A stretch of DNA of 22,740 nucleotides from a bacterium (GCA_020048935.1 JAIFLS010000072.1:1973-24712), one strand, 5' to 3'; shown: positions 9,089 to 17,038, counted from the first letter of the stretch. The notes: generated from the letters alone by a model not told the origin. Numbers and translations: made by a program.

Positions 9089-9363
9089 GCCAACCGCTAC
9101 AGTTGAAGGTCATCCTGCCGGAGGCTTCCGTGCCGCCGCGCACGATCCAGGGGATCGACGTGCCGGCCGCCGATGGACGGTTGACGGTTCTGGCCGGGCA
9201 CCAGCCGCTGATCGCCGCCCTGGTGCCGGGCATGGCAATCGTCACCACGCCGGATGGCGCACGCGAAAACTGGCGTATCAGTGCCGGTGCCCTGCAGATG
9301 GAAGGCGACACCGCCATCCTGCTGGTGAGGGAGGCGACGTTGGTGGGAGAGCGTGGAGGTTGA
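9085..9363 (+). CDS. atpC: F1 ATP synthase subunit epsilon, short form
   Basis: Epsilon binds the base of gamma and can inhibit hydrolysis through its C-terminal helices. This copy has 92 residues, covering only the N-terminal beta-sandwich: LQLKVILPEA at the start, the DGRLTVLAGHQPLIAALVPG core, and WRISAGALQMEGDTAILL at the end. The C-terminal helical hairpin present in 130-140 residue relatives is absent, so the usual epsilon inhibition should not operate. Short epsilons of this size exist in some lineages, and no remnant of the helices is visible downstream, so I do not call it a frameshift. The ATG overlaps the atpD stop (ATGA). It is the last gene of the cassette; a large repeat hairpin begins 12 bp later. 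Confidence 0.88.
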   Translation: MSQPLQLKVILPEASVPPRTIQGIDVPAADGRLTVLAGHQPLIAALVPGMAIVTTPDGARENWRISAGALQMEGDTAILLVREATLVGERGG

Positions 9364-9375
9364 GCATCGGGGGGT

Positions 9376-9494
9376 GATAACTGAGGAAGAATTGAATCGA
9401 ACATCCAACATCCAACGTCCAACATCCAACGCCCAAGCCTGGGAGTCTATCCTTGGATTGTTGGTTGTTGGATGTTGGTTGTTGGGCGTTGAAA
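9376..9494. repeat. Heptanucleotide-unit inverted repeat, copy 1
   Basis: The left arm is a run of 7-base units (CATCCAA twice, then CGTCCAA, CATCCAA, CGCCCAA). The centre reads GGGAGTCTATCCTTGGAT. The right arm runs in complementary units (TTGGTTG, TTGGATG, TTGGTTG, TTGGGCG). The whole can fold into one long, imperfect hairpin. It occupies most of the 159-bp gap between atpC and the cyclase gene. A second copy at 16037-16133 shares the outer flank TAACTG..GAATCGAACATCCAAC, the GGGAGTCT centre and the GGGCGTTGAAA end, but differs in unit number. No ORF or protein function is implied. Confidence 0.85.
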
Positions 9495-9522
9495 AGAATT
9501 GAATTTACAGGCAGGGAATGTC

Positions 9523-11724
9523 ATGAAAAGAAAAATGCTTCGTAACAAGGCCCTGCAAGGGCTGCTGATAACCCTGGCCTGTACGGCGGCCGTCACGGCG
9601 CTATGGCTGTTCGGCTCGCTGGATACGCTTGAGTTCAAGACGCTCGACGCGCGGTTCCGCCGCCTGCCGCCCTGGGATGCCGCGCAGGGCACGCCGGCCA
9701 ATATCTCCATGGTGCTGATCGACCAGACCAGCCTGGAAATGGTCTCGCGCACGATCCATCACGGCTGGCCATGGCCGCGCGAGTTCTACGCCAAGATGAT
9801 CGGCTTCCTTCACCAGGCCGGTGCCCGCGCCGTCGTGTTCGATATGTATTTCTCCGAACCCGACAACGACCGTCCGGAGATCAGCGGCGCGGATTCCGAT
9901 GCCGCCCTCGCCGCCGCGACGCAGTTCGCCTCGAACATCGTCCACTCCTACGTGCTGTACAGGAAGGGGGAAGACGTTCCCATCGAGAAGCGCGACGCTA
10001 TCAAGCGGATGTCGGCGCTCGATGGTGACGGGCTTGATCATGTGCCCGCCCTGCGCCGCTACAGCACCGGGGCACTGCCCACAAACGTGCTGACCGAGGC
10101 GGCCGCCGCCATCGGCTTCGCCACCCAGGAACCCGAAAGCGACAACATCTTAAGACGGCAGGCCCTGCTGGCACGGTTCGAGGATAGGTTCGAGGATACC
10201 GTCGTCAAAAGCCAGGCGTTGGCGGCCACGGGATTCCTGCGTCCCGGCGACGCCCTGCGACTGGAGCCCGGCCGCCTGCGTATCGGGGCCGACTCTATCG
10301 CGATTGATGCGTCCGCCACCGCCTTCCTGCACTGGTATCGCCCGCCTGCGGACCGTACCAGCCCGTTCGACCACCATATCGCCTACAACATCTTGCGTGC
10401 CGTCATCCGGCAGGACGCCGGCATGGATCCCCAAATACCGCCCGGCACCTTCAAGGACCGGATCGTGTTCATTGGCTCGACCGCGACCGGATCGTTCGAC
10501 GATTGGGCCACACCACTCACAAACTCCATCCCGGGGATCGAGATCCAGGCCACCGCGCTGGCCAACCTGCTGCGGGGCGAGTCCGTCGCGCGCGTGCCGC
10601 GCTCGGTGACCTTCCTGCTGATCCTGCTGCCCGCCCTTGTCACCGCCGCCGCCGCCAACCTGGGGCGGCGGCATACCACGATCGTGATCGCGGTTCCCAT
10701 CCTGCTGCTGGCCGCCATCGCTACTGGCGGCTTTGCCGCACTCGCCCGCGCGGATTGGTTTGTCGAGATCATCCCGCCCGCCCTGGGCGTGCTGGCCACG
10801 TTCATGGTCGCCAACCTGACCAACTACCTGACCGAGCGGCGGCACAGCCGCATGGTGCGCGGTATCTTCGAGCATTACCTCGACAGCAGTGTCGTCGAGA
10901 GTCTGATCGCGGATCCCGAAAAAGTCCGGCTCGGTGGCGAGCGTCGCGAATGTACCGTCCTGTTTACCGATGTGGCCGACTTTACCACGACCTCCGAATC
11001 ACTCTCGCCCGAGCAGGTCGTGCAATTCATGAACATCTATCTCGATGCCATGACCGACATCATCATCGAGGAGGGCGGCTTCGTGGACAAGTACATCGGC
11101 GACGAGATCGTCGCCGTGTTCGGCGCCCCCAATCCTTTACCCGACCACGCCGCCCGCGCCTGCCGTGCCACGCTGCGCATGGCCGAGAAGGTCAAGACCC
11201 TGCAGCCCGCCTTCAAGGAGGCTGGCTGCCGCACAACGATCTTCGCCCGCACCGGCATGTGTACCGGCGAGGTGGTGATCGGCAACATGGGATCCGAAAG
11301 CCGCATGAACTATACGGCCATGGGCAACACTATGAACCTGGGTGCGCGCATCCAGGGAATTACCAAGATGTACGGGGCGATGGTCTTCGTCAGCCAGAGC
11401 ACGGCGGACGCTGCTGGTAAAGGCGAATTCGTCTTCCGCGAGGTCGATGCCGTCCGCGTCAAGGGTAAGACACAAGCCGAGCACATGATCGAGCTGCTCG
11501 GGGCCAACACGCCCGGACACCCGTTCGCCGACGCTGTCATGCGCTATGCCGAGGCTCTTGCCGCCTACCGCCAGCGGCAATGGGACCGGGCTCTTGCGCA
11601 ACTGGCTCCGCTCGTGGAGCAGGGCGACGGCCCCGCCATCAAGCTCGCGGCCCGCTGCCGCGACTACCGGCAGACACCGCCGCCCGCCGACTGGGACGGC
11701 GTGACCAATATGCTGACAAAATAA
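9523..11724 (+). CDS. CHASE2-domain class III adenylate cyclase
   Basis: This is a membrane receptor predicted to make cAMP. A first membrane helix (about residues 11-32) leads into a periplasmic CHASE2 sensor domain (about 35-345; landmarks MVLIDQTSLE, WPWPREFYAKMI, VVFDMYFSEPD, KDRIVFIGSTATGSFDDW and NSIPGIEIQATALANLL). Three closely spaced helices (about 360-440) bring the chain to the cytoplasmic cyclase domain. The cyclase keeps both metal-binding Asp regions (LFTDVADF and KYIGDEIVAVFG) and the Lys of DKYIGDE. NYTAMGNTMNLGAR supplies Thr at the purine-specifying position plus the transition-state Asn and Arg. This set favours ATP over GTP. A TPR-like tail ends the 733-residue chain. The ATG at 9523 has GCAGGGA upstream; an in-frame TTG at 9499 is rejected. 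No signalling partner is adjacent. Confidence 0.92.
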   Translation: MKRKMLRNKALQGLLITLACTAAVTALWLFGSLDTLEFKTLDARFRRLPPWDAAQGTPANISMVLIDQTSLEMVSRTIHHGWPWPREFYAKMIGFLHQAGARAVVFDMYFSEPDNDRPEISGADSDAALAAATQFASNIVHSYVLYRKGEDVPIEKRDAIKRMSALDGDGLDHVPALRRYSTGALPTNVLTEAAAAIGFATQEPESDNILRRQALLARFEDRFEDTVVKSQALAATGFLRPGDALRLEPGRLRIGADSIAIDASATAFLHWYRPPADRTSPFDHHIAYNILRAVIRQDAGMDPQIPPGTFKDRIVFIGSTATGSFDDWATPLTNSIPGIEIQATALANLLRGESVARVPRSVTFLLILLPALVTAAAANLGRRHTTIVIAVPILLLAAIATGGFAALARADWFVEIIPPALGVLATFMVANLTNYLTERRHSRMVRGIFEHYLDSSVVESLIADPEKVRLGGERRECTVLFTDVADFTTTSESLSPEQVVQFMNIYLDAMTDIIIEEGGFVDKYIGDEIVAVFGAPNPLPDHAARACRATLRMAEKVKTLQPAFKEAGCRTTIFARTGMCTGEVVIGNMGSESRMNYTAMGNTMNLGARIQGITKMYGAMVFVSQSTADAAGKGEFVFREVDAVRVKGKTQAEHMIELLGANTPGHPFADAVMRYAEALAAYRQRQWDRALAQLAPLVEQGDGPAIKLAARCRDYRQTPPPADWDGVTNMLTK

Positions 11725-11748
11725 CGTGGCGAATACCACGTCTTTAAT
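11724..11748. terminator. Weak bidirectional terminator candidate
   Basis: A 6-bp stem ACGTGG/CCACGT with a 6-base loop lies in the 19-bp gap between the convergent cyclase and mtaB genes. CTTTAAT follows on the plus side, and a TATTTTG stretch follows on the minus side. The stem is short and the T-runs are poor, so this is a tentative call supported mainly by its position. Confidence 0.35.
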
Positions 11749-13027
11749 CAGCAGACTTCGTGGCGATCAGGGTCTCTCCCGAAAGGCGTATGGGAACACA
11801 GGTGGCCAGGGTGTTTCGCGGTAAAGGAGTTCCTGGTATGCGTACCGGAAGGTATTGGCTGGTCCAGCCAACGGTATCCCGCTTAGACCGCTCGACCAGG
11901 ATCGTGACGGGCTTCCCGATGAAGGTGCTGGCGAAATCGCGGCGTTTGGCCTTGCCGATGGCGATCAGTTCTGCGGCCCGCTGCTTCTTGGTGGCGGTGG
12001 GAATCTGATCCGGCATCTCGGCTGCCGGGGTTCCTCGCCTCGGGCTATAAGGGAAAACGTGCAGATTGCTGAAGGGCAGGGCACGGACCAGCTCTAGCGT
12101 GTTCTGGAATGCCCGGTCGTCCTCGCCCGGGAAGCCGACAATCACGTCTGTCCCGAGTCCGAGATCCGTCATTCTGGCGACAGCGTACTCGACCGTCTCC
12201 CGGAACCGGGCGGCTGTGTAGCGGCGGCGCATGCGCTGCAAAACCCCGCCATCGCCGCTTTGCAGCGGCAGATGCAGGAAACGGCACAGCTTTTTCGAGA
12301 CCGCCATGAAGTCGATGACCTCGCGCTCGACGGTTGTCGTCTCGATCGACCCGATGCGGATCCGATCGAGGCCGTCGATCAGTTCGGTACGCTCGAGCAG
12401 GTCGATCAGGCTGTGGGGCGGGGAGTGGTAGCACCCGAGGTTGGCTCCTGTGAGGGTGATTTCGCGGTACCCGGCATCGACGAGCCGATGGATATCCGCC
12501 AGGATATCCGGCAGAGGCCGACTGACCGGATTGCCACGTGTTTCGGGCACAATGCAATAGCTGCAACGGAAATCGCAGCCGTCTTGGACCTTGACGATTC
12601 CGCGTGTTGTGGCGAAGATCGCGGTCATGGCGACTTCCTCCTGGCCTGATTCTTCGCCGAGGCTCGGGCTGGGCCGCAGCCCGAATCCGGACGCGAGCTG
12701 TTCCGGCAGGCTGAATTTCTGTGCCTGCCCGGCGATCAGATCCGCCCCGGTGGCCGCTTTCAAGGCATCTCCGTCATGCTCCACGGCGCAACCGGCCAGG
12801 ACGACCCGCCGGGCACCCTCGCGCCGCAGTCGGCGAGCCCAGCGGGCGCAGTCGCGTTCGGCGTGGTGCGTGATGGTGCAGGTGTTGATCACGACGGCAT
12901 CGCAAGGGCCGCCTGCCTCCGTCACCCGCCAGCCGGCCGCCTCGAACTGGGCTGCAATCCGGGCGGTTTCCGCCTGGTTAAGCCGGCACCCGATGGTCTT
13001 GAAGCTTACCGTCGGCATAAGTAACAT
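11744..13027 (-). CDS. mtaB: tRNA t6A37 methylthiotransferase MtaB
   Basis: MtaB is a radical SAM enzyme that adds a methylthio group to t6A at position 37 of ANN-decoding tRNAs (ms2t6A). The N-terminal UPF0004 domain holds the auxiliary [4Fe-4S] cysteines C14 (TIGCRLNQAE), C50 (INTCTITHHAERD) and C80 (VLAGCAVEH). The radical SAM cluster is CDFRCSYC (C151, C155, C158), with TRGIVKVQDG before it. The SAM-binding and barrel region continues with ITLTGANLGCY, FLHLPLQSGDGGVLQRM and DVIVGFPGEDD. CRLNQAE and the HLPLQSG context favour MtaB over MiaB or RimO. The 427 residues fit the family. The ATG has GAAGAGG about seven bases upstream; the second Met three codons in is an alternative. It converges on the cyclase gene. 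Confidence 0.94.
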   Translation of the reverse strand: MLLMPTVSFKTIGCRLNQAETARIAAQFEAAGWRVTEAGGPCDAVVINTCTITHHAERDCARWARRLRREGARRVVLAGCAVEHDGDALKAATGADLIAGQAQKFSLPEQLASGFGLRPSPSLGEESGQEEVAMTAIFATTRGIVKVQDGCDFRCSYCIVPETRGNPVSRPLPDILADIHRLVDAGYREITLTGANLGCYHSPPHSLIDLLERTELIDGLDRIRIGSIETTTVEREVIDFMAVSKKLCRFLHLPLQSGDGGVLQRMRRRYTAARFRETVEYAVARMTDLGLGTDVIVGFPGEDDRAFQNTLELVRALPFSNLHVFPYSPRRGTPAAEMPDQIPTATKKQRAAELIAIGKAKRRDFASTFIGKPVTILVERSKRDTVGWTSQYLPVRIPGTPLPRNTLATCVPIRLSGETLIATKSAD

Positions 13028-13052
13028 TAGTCAAACCTCTTCGCTCATCACT

Positions 13053-13176
13053 GTAGCCCGCTCGCGCCGCGAGCGCGGCTTCTGCGTTGTAAGCGAACGG
13101 TTGTTTGCCTAACACGCGAGGATTTGCGAAATCGTAGGCTCATCCCGTTGCCTCAGTTGCGGCGCAACTGGGCCAC
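13053..13176. repeat. MITE-like dispersed element, copy A
   Basis: This 124-bp element starts GTAGCCCGCTCGCGCCGCGA and ends GTTGCGGCGCAACTGGGCCAC. It aligns over its full length with the element at 16839-16961. The ends are inverted (GTAGCCCG against a degenerate TGGGCCAC). Two internal palindromes, GCTCGCG/CGCGAGC-like and GTTGCGGCGCAAC, can form small hairpins. It lies upstream of mtaB in the 194-bp gap to ilvD and contains no ORF. The family is unknown to me. Confidence 0.8.
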
Positions 13177-13221
13177 CTCAACGTTTCCCCCTTGTTTATG
13201 ACACGGCTGCGGCCGGGGGCC

Positions 13222-14889
13222 TTACTCCAAGATTGCGCCGGTGCTGGCGTTGCGGACCAGTTTGGCGTAGCGGGTGAGGTAGCCGGTAACGGCGCGCGGC
13301 GGCGGCGGGACAAACGCCGCCTGGCGCCGGGCGATGGTTTCCTCGTCCAGGCAGACCTGCAGCGAACGCTCGGGGATGCTGAGCCGGATCCGATCGCCGT
13401 CCTCGATCAGGGCGATCAGTCCGCCTTCGGCCGCCTCGGGGGAGACGTGTCCGATACAGGCGCCGCGGGTGCCGCCGGAGAATCGCCCGTCGGTAATCAG
13501 CGCGACGCTCTCGCCCAGGCCCTGCCCCATGATGTAGGATGTCGGGGCCAGCATTTCCTGCATGCCGGGACCGCCCTTGGGACCCTCGTAGCGGATGACC
13601 ACGACATGCCCGGGCTTGACCTTGCCGGCGAGGATGCCTTCGCAGGCCTCATCCTGGGAATTGAAGGTGATCGCCTTGCCCTCGAAGGTCTGCATGCTGG
13701 CGGCCACGCCAGCCTTCTTGACCACCGCGCCCGCCCGGGCCAGGTTGCCGTGCAGGACGGTCAGGCCGCCGTCGGCCGAGTAGGGATTATCCAGGCCATG
13801 GATAACCGCCGGATCCTTGACGGTCGCGCGGGAGACATTCTGCCAGATGGTCTTGCCGGTAACCGTGATACAATCCTTGTGCAGCAGTCCCTTGATCGCG
13901 CCGATGGTGCGCAGGATGGCGCTGATCCCGCCGGCCCGGTCCACGTCCTCCATATGGAAAGGCGATGAAGGCGAGACCTTGCAGATGTTCGGGCATTTGC
14001 CGGAAATCGCGTTGATGCGGTCAAGGTTATAGCTCACGCCGGCCTCGTGGGCGATGGCGAGGGTGTGGAGCACGGTGTTGGTGCTGCCGCCCATGGCCAT
14101 GTCGAGCGCGAAGGCGTTGTCGATCGATTTCTCCGTGACGATCTCGCGCGGCAGCGGTCCGCCCGCCAGAGCCATCTCCACAATGCGTTTGGCGGCCTTG
14201 CGGTAGAGCGTCTTGCGCTGCGGGTCGACGGCCAGGACCGAGCCGTTGCCGGGCAGGGCGAGGCCGATCCCCTCGCAGAGGCAGTTCATGGAATTGGCCG
14301 TGAACATGCCCGAGCAGGAACCGCAGCCCGGGCAGGCGTTCTCCTCGATACAGGTCAGCTCGCTGTCGTTGATCTTCTTCATGCCGTGGGCGGCGACACC
14401 TTCGAAGACGCTGATCAGGTCAACGACCTTGCCGTCGGGCGTCCTGCCTGCGGCCATCGGCCCGCCGCTGACGAACAGGGTCGGGATATTGGCGCGCATG
14501 GTCCCCATGATCATTCCGGGGACGATCTTATCGCAGTTCGGGATGCAGATCACGGCATCGAAACAGTGCGCCTTGAGCATGGATTCCACCGAATCGGCAA
14601 TGATCTCGCGCGACGGCAGGGAGTACTTCATCCCGGCATGGCCCATGGCGATACCGTCGCAGATACCGATCGTGTTGAACTCGAAGGGCACGCCGCCCGC
14701 TTTCTCGATCTCGCGCTTGATCAGCTTGGATACCTGGTCGAGATGGGCGTGGCCGGGAATGATCTGGTCATAGGAATTACAGACGGCAATGAAGGGTTTT
14801 AAGAAATCGCCGGATTTCACGCCGGTTGCCCGGAGCAGGCTGCGATGCGGGGCCCGTTCCCATCCTTTTTTGATCTGGTCGCTGCGCAT
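13222..14889 (-). CDS. ilvD: Dihydroxy-acid dehydratase
   Basis: IlvD removes water from 2,3-dihydroxy acids to give the 2-keto acids of valine, isoleucine and leucine synthesis, using an Fe-S cluster in the cytosol. Cluster-type cysteines are visible at C37 (FIAVCNSY), C119 (IPNCDKIVPGM) and within the ACPGCGSCSGMFTANSMN signature (C192). Further family blocks are GGSTNTVLH, the GGLTVLHGNLA region, YEGPKGGPGMQEML, and RFSGGTRGACIGHVSPEA near the C-terminus. Length (555) matches the family. The ATG is preceded on its strand by GAAAGGA. It stands alone here, away from ilvC or ilvBN. No attenuator-like leader peptide was seen in the 177 bp between it and the divergent rhomboid gene. Confidence 0.97.
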   Translation of the reverse strand: MRSDQIKKGWERAPHRSLLRATGVKSGDFLKPFIAVCNSYDQIIPGHAHLDQVSKLIKREIEKAGGVPFEFNTIGICDGIAMGHAGMKYSLPSREIIADSVESMLKAHCFDAVICIPNCDKIVPGMIMGTMRANIPTLFVSGGPMAAGRTPDGKVVDLISVFEGVAAHGMKKINDSELTCIEENACPGCGSCSGMFTANSMNCLCEGIGLALPGNGSVLAVDPQRKTLYRKAAKRIVEMALAGGPLPREIVTEKSIDNAFALDMAMGGSTNTVLHTLAIAHEAGVSYNLDRINAISGKCPNICKVSPSSPFHMEDVDRAGGISAILRTIGAIKGLLHKDCITVTGKTIWQNVSRATVKDPAVIHGLDNPYSADGGLTVLHGNLARAGAVVKKAGVAASMQTFEGKAITFNSQDEACEGILAGKVKPGHVVVIRYEGPKGGPGMQEMLAPTSYIMGQGLGESVALITDGRFSGGTRGACIGHVSPEAAEGGLIALIEDGDRIRLSIPERSLQVCLDEETIARRQAAFVPPPPRAVTGYLTRYAKLVRNASTGAILE

Positions 14890-15066
14890 GGTCGCTATCC
14901 TTTCGAAGTACCGTTGATTAAAAACGGATGAAAACTAACATGAAAAGTACCGGAATGCAACCGTAGCAGTTGACGCGGGGCTGACATTCTGGTTTGCTTG
15001 GGACTTCAACGTTGGCCACAACCGGCGCAAGGCCGGTGGGCGGCATTGAAGCAACAGGGAATGCGG
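14890..15066. promoter_or_regulatory. Divergent intergenic region between ilvD and rhomboid gene
   Basis: This 177-bp gap separates two divergently transcribed genes, so it should hold both promoters. I cannot assign -35/-10 boxes with confidence. The ilvD-proximal third is AT-rich. A small palindrome, ACCGGC-GCAAG-GCCGGT (15021-15037), lies in the leader of the rhomboid gene and could form a short hairpin. Confidence 0.35.
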
Positions 15067-15990
15067 ATGCGAAAAATCGGTGAGATTGAACAGGCGGACC
15101 GGGCGGCGGTATTCTCGGATTACCTTTACGCGCAGGGGATCGCGACCTCGGTGGAGCGGACGGATGCCGGCGCGGGCGAGCTCTGGGTGCATGACGAAGG
15201 CACGCTGGAAGCGGCGCGTGCCGCCTTGTCCTCATATCTCGAGGATCCGGGGCACTCACGCTATGCCGCCGCCGGTAAGGCGGCCGATGAACGACGGCGT
15301 GAGCAGAAGCGCCAGCAGGCCGGATCCCAGCGGAACCTCTATGACCGCCGCCACATCCTGGGCGGCCGTTTCTGGCGAGGGGTGCCGCTGACCCGTCTGC
15401 TGATCGTCCTGAGCGTGGCGGCCACGGTCTTCGGCGGCCTCGGCAGTGGAACGCGGCTGGAACAGTGGCTGTCGATCACCGAATACACGGTGGGTGAGGG
15501 CGGTCCGGTCTTTGATAAGGCTTTGCCGGAAATCGCGCATGGCCAGGTCTGGCGCTTGCTGACTCCCATTTTCCTGCATGCGGCAATGGCTGGCGGTTTC
15601 GGGTTCCTGCATGTGTTGTTCAATATGCTCTGGTTGCGGGATCTGGGCGGGATGATCGAAAACGCACAAGGACCATTCGGGCTGCTGCACAAGGTGGTGG
15701 TGATCGGGATGTTTTCCAACTTGCTGCAGTTGGCGTTTGGAGGCCCGTCCTTCGGAGGGATGTCCGGCGTGGTGTTCGGGCTGCTCGGCTACATCTGGGT
15801 ACGGGGGCGCCTGGACTTGACCAGCGGTCTTTATGTGCACAACCAGACCATGATGATGATGACATTCTGGTTTTTCATTTGCCTGACCGGGACGATGGGG
15901 GCGATCGCCAATGCGGCGCATGCCGGTGGCTTGTTCGCCGGCATGGCATGGGGATGGCTGGCGGCCCGGCGGGTCAATACAAGACGGTGA
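15067..15990 (+). CDS. GlpG-like rhomboid intramembrane serine protease
   Basis: Rhomboid proteases cleave transmembrane substrates within the bilayer. The first ~70 residues resemble the cytosolic N-domain of GlpG (ADRAAVFSDYLYAQGI..VHDEGTLEAARAALSSYLEDP..SRY). A basic linker follows (75-100). The membrane domain (about 107-300) carries all catalytic features: HVLFN (H182, N186; the HxxxN oxyanion motif), GMSGVVFGLLGY with nucleophile S233, and AHAGGLFAGMAWG with catalytic H285. About six to seven hydrophobic helices are visible. The ATG at 15067 has AGGGA six bases upstream and fits the GlpG N-terminus; ATGs at 15061 and 14998 are alternatives. It should be active. The substrate is unknown, and the neighbours (ilvD, a TPR protein) give no direct clue. 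GlpG is the nearest model, but I leave the symbol blank. Confidence 0.92.
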   Translation: MRKIGEIEQADRAAVFSDYLYAQGIATSVERTDAGAGELWVHDEGTLEAARAALSSYLEDPGHSRYAAAGKAADERRREQKRQQAGSQRNLYDRRHILGGRFWRGVPLTRLLIVLSVAATVFGGLGSGTRLEQWLSITEYTVGEGGPVFDKALPEIAHGQVWRLLTPIFLHAAMAGGFGFLHVLFNMLWLRDLGGMIENAQGPFGLLHKVVVIGMFSNLLQLAFGGPSFGGMSGVVFGLLGYIWVRGRLDLTSGLYVHNQTMMMMTFWFFICLTGTMGAIANAAHAGGLFAGMAWGWLAARRVNTRR

Positions 15991-16036
15991 GAGTATAAAC
16001 AAGCAAGCCACACGGGGCTCCGGGCGAAAATGAATT

Positions 16037-16133
16037 GGTAACTGGAGAAAAACCGAATCGAACATCCAACGCCCAAGTTGGGGAGTCTTTACTTGGATGT
16101 TGGGCGTTGGATGTTGGTTGTTGGGCGTTGAAA
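16037..16133. repeat. Heptanucleotide-unit inverted repeat, copy 2
   Basis: This is the shorter sibling of the repeat at 9376-9494. The left arm has only two units (CATCCAA, CGCCCAA), the centre is GGGAGTCTTTACTTGGAT, and the right arm has five units of the TTGGNNG type ending in GGGCGTTGAAA. The outer flank TAACTG..GAATCGAACATCCAAC is shared with copy 1. It sits between the rhomboid and TPR genes, ending about 29 bases before the TPR start, a position like that of copy 1 upstream of the cyclase gene. Confidence 0.85.
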
Positions 16134-16161
16134 CGAAACAAGGTAAATGGAGGTTGGAATG

Positions 16162-16842
16162 ATGCGAGTAACGGTGGTGCTGAGTAAACTGGTTTTGGTG
16201 GGCTTGTTCCTGGTGGCAGCCCCTTGCGGGGTATGTGCGCAGGATGATACCGACCGGCAGATTGATGATCTGAAAAAAGCCTTCGAGGAAATCACCGAAT
16301 CATTCCGTCAACGGATGAGCGAGTTGGAGCAGAAGGGCGAGGCTGAGCGTAAGGCGATTGCCGACGAGCGCGATGCGGTGGTGGCCGAGCGCGATGCCGG
16401 ACGGGTGCAGGTTGAAAACCTGCAGGGGACGATCAAGACGCTGGAGTCCCATCTGGCGGAGCGGGAGGCGGAACTGGCTGCGTTGCGCGGGGCACAGGCA
16501 GGTAGCCTGGAAGCGTTGCGTGTCAAGGACGGCGATATTGCCCGCCTGCAGGATGCGCTGGTCGAATCGCAGCAGGGGAATGCGCGCGAGCGGTTCGCTC
16601 TGGCCTACAACCTGGGCAGCGTCTACAAGGCGGCGCGCCAGTACGACCGGGCGGAAGCACAGTTCCTGAAGGCACTGGAGATGAAGGCCGACGATGCGGC
16701 CCTGCACTACAACCTGGGGATCCTTTACGACGACAATCTCGGGAATGACAAGAAAGCCCGCCAGCATTACGAAAGGTTCCTGGAGCTCGCACCCAATGAT
16801 CCGGACGCGCCGAACGTGATCAAGTGGCTGAAGGAACTGTAG
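16162..16842 (+). CDS. Secreted coiled-coil / TPR-repeat protein
   Basis: This is an exported scaffold-like protein of unknown role. The first ~26 residues form a Sec signal peptide (basic MRVTVVLSK, hydrophobic LVLVGLFLVAAP, cleavage around GVCA|QDD). Residues about 30-135 are strongly charged heptad sequence predicted to be coiled coil (EERKAIADERDAVVAERDA-like stretches). The C-terminal ~85 residues carry two TPR units (ERFALAYNLGSVYKAARQYD.. and ALHYNLGILYDDNLG..). No lipobox is present, so it should be periplasmic or surface-released. GGAGG at 16149-16153 suits the ATG at 16162 (spacing 8) or at 16159. A heptamer-repeat hairpin lies just upstream. The stop codon is contributed by a MITE-like repeat that begins one base earlier, so the original C-terminus may have been altered. 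Confidence 0.82.
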   Translation: MRVTVVLSKLVLVGLFLVAAPCGVCAQDDTDRQIDDLKKAFEEITESFRQRMSELEQKGEAERKAIADERDAVVAERDAGRVQVENLQGTIKTLESHLAEREAELAALRGAQAGSLEALRVKDGDIARLQDALVESQQGNARERFALAYNLGSVYKAARQYDRAEAQFLKALEMKADDAALHYNLGILYDDNLGNDKKARQHYERFLELAPNDPDAPNVIKWLKEL

Positions 16843-16961
16843 CCCGCTCGCGCCGCGAGCGCGGCTTCCGCGTTGTAAGCTAACGGTTGGCTGGTAAGCA
16901 CGGCAGTTGGCGTAATCGTAAGCGCAATCCCGTGGCCTCGGTTGCGGCGCAACCGGGCTAC
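16839..16961. repeat. MITE-like dispersed element, copy B
   Basis: This 123-bp element has clean terminal inverted repeats, GTAGCCCG at the left and CGGGCTAC at the right. Internal palindromes are GCTCGCGCCGCGAGC-like and GTTGCGGCGCAAC. It aligns end to end with the copy at 13053-13176; the two share the first ~30 bases almost exactly and diverge most in the middle. Its first TAG is the stop codon of the TPR gene. It carries no ORF, so if mobile it would need a transposase supplied elsewhere. Confidence 0.85.
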
Positions 16962-16977
16962 TGCGGCATCCAACGCA

Positions 16978-17020
16978 AAGAAAAGACCGGCACGGGGAGT
17001 CCCGTGCCGGCCTTCTTTTG
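16978..17020. terminator. Bidirectional intrinsic terminator (gdhA side strongest)
   Basis: A perfect 10-bp stem CCGGCACGGG/CCCGTGCCGG with a GAGT loop lies at 16987-17010. On the minus strand it is followed by TCTTTTCTTT, giving a good rho-independent terminator 28 bases after the gdhA stop. On the plus strand it is followed by CCTTCTTTT and can also stop TPR-gene transcripts. Confidence 0.85.
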
Positions 17021-17038
17021 CCGGTGTTGCCTGGCTGT

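Noticed and set aside
9394..9494. Possible CRISPR array
   Set aside because: The units are 7 bases with no spacers of constant length, the arms are inverted, and no cas gene is nearby.
11300..11345. Possible loss of a catalytic residue in the cyclase (GNT instead of the common GDT)
   Set aside because: Mammalian cyclases also have Asn at this place. The purine-specifying Lys and Thr and the transition-state Asn and Arg are all present.
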